From NCBI GenBank assembly GCA_036503065.1, contig DASXXM010000107.1:1-18071 (forward strand): DNA of 18,071 nucleotides, given 5' to 3'. The position numbers and the translations under genes are program-made. Source of the DNA: DATEPR01 sp036503065 (GTDB taxonomy: Bacteria > Actinomycetota > Actinomycetes > Mycobacteriales > Pseudonocardiaceae). Positions 14,737 to 18,071 of this stretch are shown here, piece by piece; within the stretch, counting starts at the first letter, position 1, and the number at the start of each line of letters is the position of its first letter. The notes under the pieces were generated by a model. That model made no database searches. It saw nothing but the letters and a program-made list of their open reading frames with translations, and had not been told where the DNA came from.

Positions 14737-16707
14737 TCATGCCCGGTCCAGGACGATCACGTCGGCGTCGTGATCCGCGGTCCACGTGATCGGCAGGCCG
14801 GCGTGGTGCAGGTGGGCACCGCGATAGACCACGCCGCCGGCCACGTAGTCGGCCTCGTCGTCAAGGCCGAGCAACGGGAAGCGGTCGGCGCGGCCGGGGA
14901 GTCGCGGGACGCCGGTCAGGTCGCCGGTGTGCCACGCGAGGACGACCACCTTGTCCCGGGTCGTGTACTGAACCGCGCAACCACCATCGGTCGGCGACCC
15001 GATCAGGCGCACATCGCCCTGGTGGATGACGTGCCGGATTTCCTTGTAGCGGGCGACGAAACGGGCCGCCTCGGTGCGCTGGTCAGCTGTCCACGACCTG
15101 ATGTCCGCGCCGATGCCCAGCACGCCTGCCATGGCCAGGACGAAGCGGAACGCCAGCGAACGCGGCCGGACGTCGAAGAAACCGGGCGAGTCCGTGACCC
15201 ACGAGCTCATCAGGTGCGGGGCGTGCGCATGCAGGAAGCCGTGCTGGATGGCGAGCCGGTCCATCGGGCCGGTGTTGTCGCTCGGCCACACGACGTCGAC
15301 CCGCTCGATGGTGGCCGGATCGACCCTGGCGCCGCCTGCCGCGCAACCCTCCACCGTCACGCCGGGATGTTCGGCGCGCAGGAAGTCCAGTAGTCGCAGG
15401 TAGTTGCGGACATGATCACCGTCGATGGCGGTGTCCGGCCGGTTCATGTCCCACTTGAGGTAGCTGATCGGGTAGGCGGTCAGCAGGCGATCGAGGGTGG
15501 CGCGGACGAACTCGAACACGTCCGCACGGCCGAGATTCAGCACCAGTTGGTTGCGGATCAGGCTCGTCGAGCGATACACCCAGTCCGGGTGGTCGGCGTA
15601 CAGCCGGGACTTCGGATTGACGCATTCCGGTTCGATCCACAGCCCGAAGTCCAGGCCCAGCAAGCGAATCCGGTCGACGAAGGCGCCGAAGCCGTCCGGG
15701 AAGCTCACGGGTTCGGGTGCCCAGTCGCCAAGGCCCGCGGTGTCGTCGTGCCGGCCGGTGAACCAGCCGTCGTCCACCACGAACAGTTCGACGCCGAGAT
15801 CGGCCGCGATCACCGCCAGTTCCAGCTGACCGGCTTCGTCGACGGCGAACTCCGTTGCCTCCCAGGAGTTGTAGAGCACCCTCGTCGGCCGGTCACGGGC
15901 GAGGCCGCGTTCGTAGCGGTGCCAGGCGCGGGACAGGCCGTCCAGTCCGGCCTCGCTGAACGCGAGCGCGACCGCCGGTGTCACCAGGGTCCCGCCCGGC
16001 GGGACATGCACAGGGCCGCGGCGGCCGGCCCGGATTCTGGTCAGGCCGGCCGGGCCGACTTCCGCGTCGATCCGCCAGGAACCGGACCACGCCAAGGAAA
16101 CACCCCACGCCGGACCGCCGGAGACGTCCTGGACCGCGAGCCACGGCGCGTAGGCGTGGCCGGGCACGCCCTGCGTGCTGCCGATCTCGAACCGGCCGGC
16201 GGGCAGCACGAGTTGTCGGCGTTGGAACTCGTGTGCCCAACTGCCGGCCAGGAGCGTGAGCAGCGGGCGGACCGGGACGCACACGCCTGCCGAGTCGAAC
16301 CGGTTCAGCCGCAGGTCGACGTCGCCCGTGTTGACGATCTCGACCCAGCGCAGCAGGACGTCGTGGGCAGGGTCGGCTCGATAGCACAGCACGACCCGCA
16401 GGCCGGTCAGCTCGTCGGCGAACGCCGCCCGCAGTTCGGTGTCCGTTGCCTCGCTGCCGTCCCACTGCCAGAACGACTCCCGCTCGGCCACGAGATCCGC
16501 TCCGGTGAACGGGCGCTGTCCGAACGGGATGTACTCGGCGGGTGCCGCGTCGGCTTCGGTGAGGTACGGGGTGCGGCCGAGGTTCGCCAGCGGTGACGGG
16601 CCGTGCTCGATGCCGTGCGGGCCCCACGAGTGCAGTTCGAGCCAGCGCCGGTGGTCGGGCAGTGCGACCGTGTACGACGTGGTCGCCGTCCGGAGCGTCC
16701 ACCTCAC
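14737..16707 (-). CDS. GH36-type alpha-galactosidase (intracellular)
   Basis: The 656-residue enzyme should hydrolyse terminal alpha-1,6-galactose from sugars such as melibiose or raffinose. An N-terminal beta-sandwich (about 1-265) precedes the catalytic barrel: LYNSWEATEF, FVVDDGWF, DFGLWIEPECVNP, the nucleophile Asp420 in YLKWDMNRP, TVEGCAAGGARVD, and the acid/base Asp477 in WPSDNTGPMDR. A C-terminal beta-domain completes it. There is no signal peptide, so it acts on imported sugar. GTG 16707 is the start: GGAG lies seven bases upstream, and GTGA overlaps the upstream permease stop by four bases. The frame stays open far upstream, but that part is an antisense-style read-through of the permease genes. 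The SDNTG reading (family members more often have SDNTD) is a small oddity. Confidence 0.92.
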   Translation of the reverse strand: MRWTLRTATTSYTVALPDHRRWLELHSWGPHGIEHGPSPLANLGRTPYLTEADAAPAEYIPFGQRPFTGADLVAERESFWQWDGSEATDTELRAAFADELTGLRVVLCYRADPAHDVLLRWVEIVNTGDVDLRLNRFDSAGVCVPVRPLLTLLAGSWAHEFQRRQLVLPAGRFEIGSTQGVPGHAYAPWLAVQDVSGGPAWGVSLAWSGSWRIDAEVGPAGLTRIRAGRRGPVHVPPGGTLVTPAVALAFSEAGLDGLSRAWHRYERGLARDRPTRVLYNSWEATEFAVDEAGQLELAVIAADLGVELFVVDDGWFTGRHDDTAGLGDWAPEPVSFPDGFGAFVDRIRLLGLDFGLWIEPECVNPKSRLYADHPDWVYRSTSLIRNQLVLNLGRADVFEFVRATLDRLLTAYPISYLKWDMNRPDTAIDGDHVRNYLRLLDFLRAEHPGVTVEGCAAGGARVDPATIERVDVVWPSDNTGPMDRLAIQHGFLHAHAPHLMSSWVTDSPGFFDVRPRSLAFRFVLAMAGVLGIGADIRSWTADQRTEAARFVARYKEIRHVIHQGDVRLIGSPTDGGCAVQYTTRDKVVVLAWHTGDLTGVPRLPGRADRFPLLGLDDEADYVAGGVVYRGAHLHHAGLPITWTADHDADVIVLDRA

Positions 16708-17594
16708 TTCACGGCTCCGAGCGCCAGACCGGCCACGAAGTGCCGCTGGAAGCGCAGGAACACCGCGACCGTCGGGATGGCCGCGATCACCGAACCGGCC
16801 GCGATCACGTTCCACATGGACACGTACTGGCCCTGCAGGCCCAACAGCGCCGGTGTCACGGGCATTTCGGTGTCCGTGCGCAGCACCGAGATCGACCACA
16901 GCAGGTCGTTGAACACCCAGGTGAACGCGAGCGCCGCGAGTGCGGCCAGTGCGGGTCGGGTCAACGGCAGGATGATGCGGGTGAACACCTGCCACGTGTT
17001 GGCGCCGTCGATGACGGCGGCCTGCTGGATCTCCGCCGGGATGGCGCGCATGAAGCCCTGCAGGACGAACGTGTAGAAGCCGAGGCCGAAACCGATCTGG
17101 ACGGCGATCAGCGCGGGCAGGGTGTCGTAGATGCCGAGCAGTTCGGTCAGCTTCGACACCGGCACGAGCAGGATCTGCGGTGGCAACAGGTTGCCGCCCA
17201 ACATGAGCAGCAGCAGCGACCGGCGCAGCGGAATGTCGTAGCGGCTCAGCGCGAACGCGGCCATGGACGCCAGCGCGAGCGTGATCACGACCGTCGGGAT
17301 GGTCACGATGAAACTGTTGATCAGCGCCTGCATCTCGCCGCCGCCGGTCCACGCCTGGGCGAAGGGGCTGAGCGTGAACGAGTGCGGCAGGCTGCCGACG
17401 CCGTTGGCCGCGATGTCGCCGAAGCTGCGGAACGCCGTGACGACGACGAGCAGGATCGGCAGCATCCACAGCAGCGACAGCGCGCCGACGCCGATGTGGT
17501 AGCCGGCGGTGCCCAGCCGGCGCCTGCGGCGGCGCACGGTCACGGCCGGCGTCGGCGCCACGCGTGTTGCCGGGCGGATGGCTGTCCGGGTCAT
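16704..17594 (-). CDS. Sugar ABC transporter permease (MalG-like)
   Basis: The 296-residue inner-membrane subunit belongs to the MalG family of carbohydrate ABC importers (CUT1 type). A basic N-terminus (RRRRRR at 21-26) precedes the first helix, and about six helices are visible. The EAA loop that contacts the ATPase is EIQQAAVIDGANTWQVFTRI (about 188-207) followed by ILPL. The end of the protein is the usual FVAGLALGAVK. GGGAGG lies about eight bases before the ATG. It overlaps the upstream permease stop as TGATG and the alpha-galactosidase start by four bases, so all three are coupled. Substrate is inferred from the coupled alpha-galactosidase to be an alpha-galactoside. No ATPase gene is in the window; CUT1 importers in actinomycetes often share an MsiK-type ATPase. 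Confidence 0.92.
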   Translation of the reverse strand: MTRTAIRPATRVAPTPAVTVRRRRRRLGTAGYHIGVGALSLLWMLPILLVVVTAFRSFGDIAANGVGSLPHSFTLSPFAQAWTGGGEMQALINSFIVTIPTVVITLALASMAAFALSRYDIPLRRSLLLLMLGGNLLPPQILLVPVSKLTELLGIYDTLPALIAVQIGFGLGFYTFVLQGFMRAIPAEIQQAAVIDGANTWQVFTRIILPLTRPALAALAALAFTWVFNDLLWSISVLRTDTEMPVTPALLGLQGQYVSMWNVIAAGSVIAAIPTVAVFLRFQRHFVAGLALGAVK

Positions 17595-18071
17595 CACTCG
17601 GCCTCCCGGAAGGCCCGCACCAGGTAGGTGACGATCACGCCGAAGGCGAGCACGAAGATCACCACGGCCAGCGCGGACGCGTACCCGAGCTGCACCGACT
17701 GGAACGCCGTCGAGTACATGTAGGTGGAGAGCAGTTCGGACGAGTGGTACGGCCCGCCCTTGGTCAGCGCCCACGCCACGTCGAACGACCGCAGCGAGTC
17801 GATCACGATGACCGACAGCACGACGGCGTTGACGCTGCGCAGCTGTGGCAGCGTGATCCTGGTGAACCGCTGCCACCGGCCCGCACCGTCCACTGTGGCT
17901 GCCTCGTACAGCACGGGGTCGATGGCCTTCAGGCCGGCGAGGTAGAGCACCATCACGTAGCCGATCTCGCGCCACAGTGCCGGCACGATCACCGCGTACA
18001 GCGCCGTGTTGGCGTCGGCCAGCCAGGAATGCTCCCAGCCGGACAGCCCGATCGCGCCGAGCACCTTGTTG
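17594..18071 (-). CDS. Sugar ABC transporter permease (MalF-like), 5' truncated
   Basis: The frame stays open to the window edge, so the N-terminal part is missing; about 158 residues remain. It is the partner of the MalG-like subunit in a CUT1 sugar importer. The EAA loop is LYEAATVDGAGRWQRFTRIT followed by LPQL. The FDVAWALTKGGPYHSSELLSTYMY segment is characteristic of the MalF group. The last helix ends in the cytoplasmic tail AFREAE. The TGA overlaps the start of the next gene by one base. An internal GTG at 18064 is not the start, since upstream codons remain open and in family register. A substrate-binding lipoprotein gene is expected further upstream, outside the window. Confidence 0.9.
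   Translation of the reverse strand, partial: NKVLGAIGLSGWEHSWLADANTALYAVIVPALWREIGYVMVLYLAGLKAIDPVLYEAATVDGAGRWQRFTRITLPQLRSVNAVVLSVIVIDSLRSFDVAWALTKGGPYHSSELLSTYMYSTAFQSVQLGYASALAVVIFVLAFGVIVTYLVRAFREAE

Noticed and set aside
13163..14785. 540-residue minus-strand frame opposite the ABC-2 exporter genes
   Set aside because: Arg/Gln/His-rich antisense translation; the plus strand holds clear Walker motifs and permease helices.
14737..17469. A single 910-residue open frame covering the alpha-galactosidase and most of the MalG-like permease gene
   Set aside because: The first 254 residues are Arg/His/Ala-rich and read in the wrong frame of a clear permease gene. The GH36 protein starts naturally at GTG 16707, with a ribosome site and a GTGA overlap.

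Overview
This is a GC-rich (roughly 70% by eye) actinomycete chromosome segment. It carries a mce operon, an actinobacterial-type LCP protein with an internal cysteine pair, many GTG starts and stop/start overlaps, and several leaderless-looking promoters. Together these suggest Actinomycetia, probably the Pseudonocardiales or a relative; the order is an inference from gene style, not from a marker gene. No rRNA, tRNA, CRISPR array, insertion sequence or phage gene was seen.

Layout. (a) 1-2589, plus strand: the tail of an mce operon (mceE fragment, mceF) and a co-directional secreted beta-rich protein, closed by a strong GC hairpin. (b) 2630-3826, minus: a PucR/CdaR-type regulator, separated by a 450-bp repeat-rich intergenic region from a divergent MFS transporter (4277-5500). 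(c) 5501-5887, minus: an unrecognised 128-residue protein with markedly lower GC and foreign-looking codons, directly abutting the MFS stop codon. (d) 6044-7168, plus: an LCP-family cell-wall glycopolymer ligase, whose 3' end overlaps a convergent PadR-regulator/membrane-protein pair (8176-7155). (e) 8264-9640, plus: a DUF3048 (YerB-like) exported protein and a tiny secreted protein, closed by a second strong hairpin. (f) 9745-12795, minus: a secreted PAF-acetylhydrolase-like esterase and a PstS-type phosphate-binding protein fused to a C-terminal domain resembling WxL cell-wall-binding domains. (g) 12972-14731, plus: an ABC-2 export pair, ATPase plus permease. (h) 14737-18071, minus: a sugar-uptake operon with two MalF/MalG-type permeases (the first cut by the window edge) translationally coupled to an intracellular GH36 alpha-galactosidase.

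How they fit together. Parts (a), (d), (e) and (f) all act at or beyond the membrane: lipid or steroid uptake, wall-polymer attachment, and secreted binding or hydrolytic proteins. The sugar operon is a self-contained import-and-cleave module for alpha-galactosides; its substrate-binding protein is expected just beyond the right edge. Most junctions are convergent or divergent, so this is a string of small independent units rather than one large cluster.

The items most worth a second look are the PstS-wall-domain fusion with a possible three-unit PHO box upstream, the foreign 128-residue gene, and the secreted protein at the end of the mce operon. I did not find convincing evidence of a wholly new multi-gene system.
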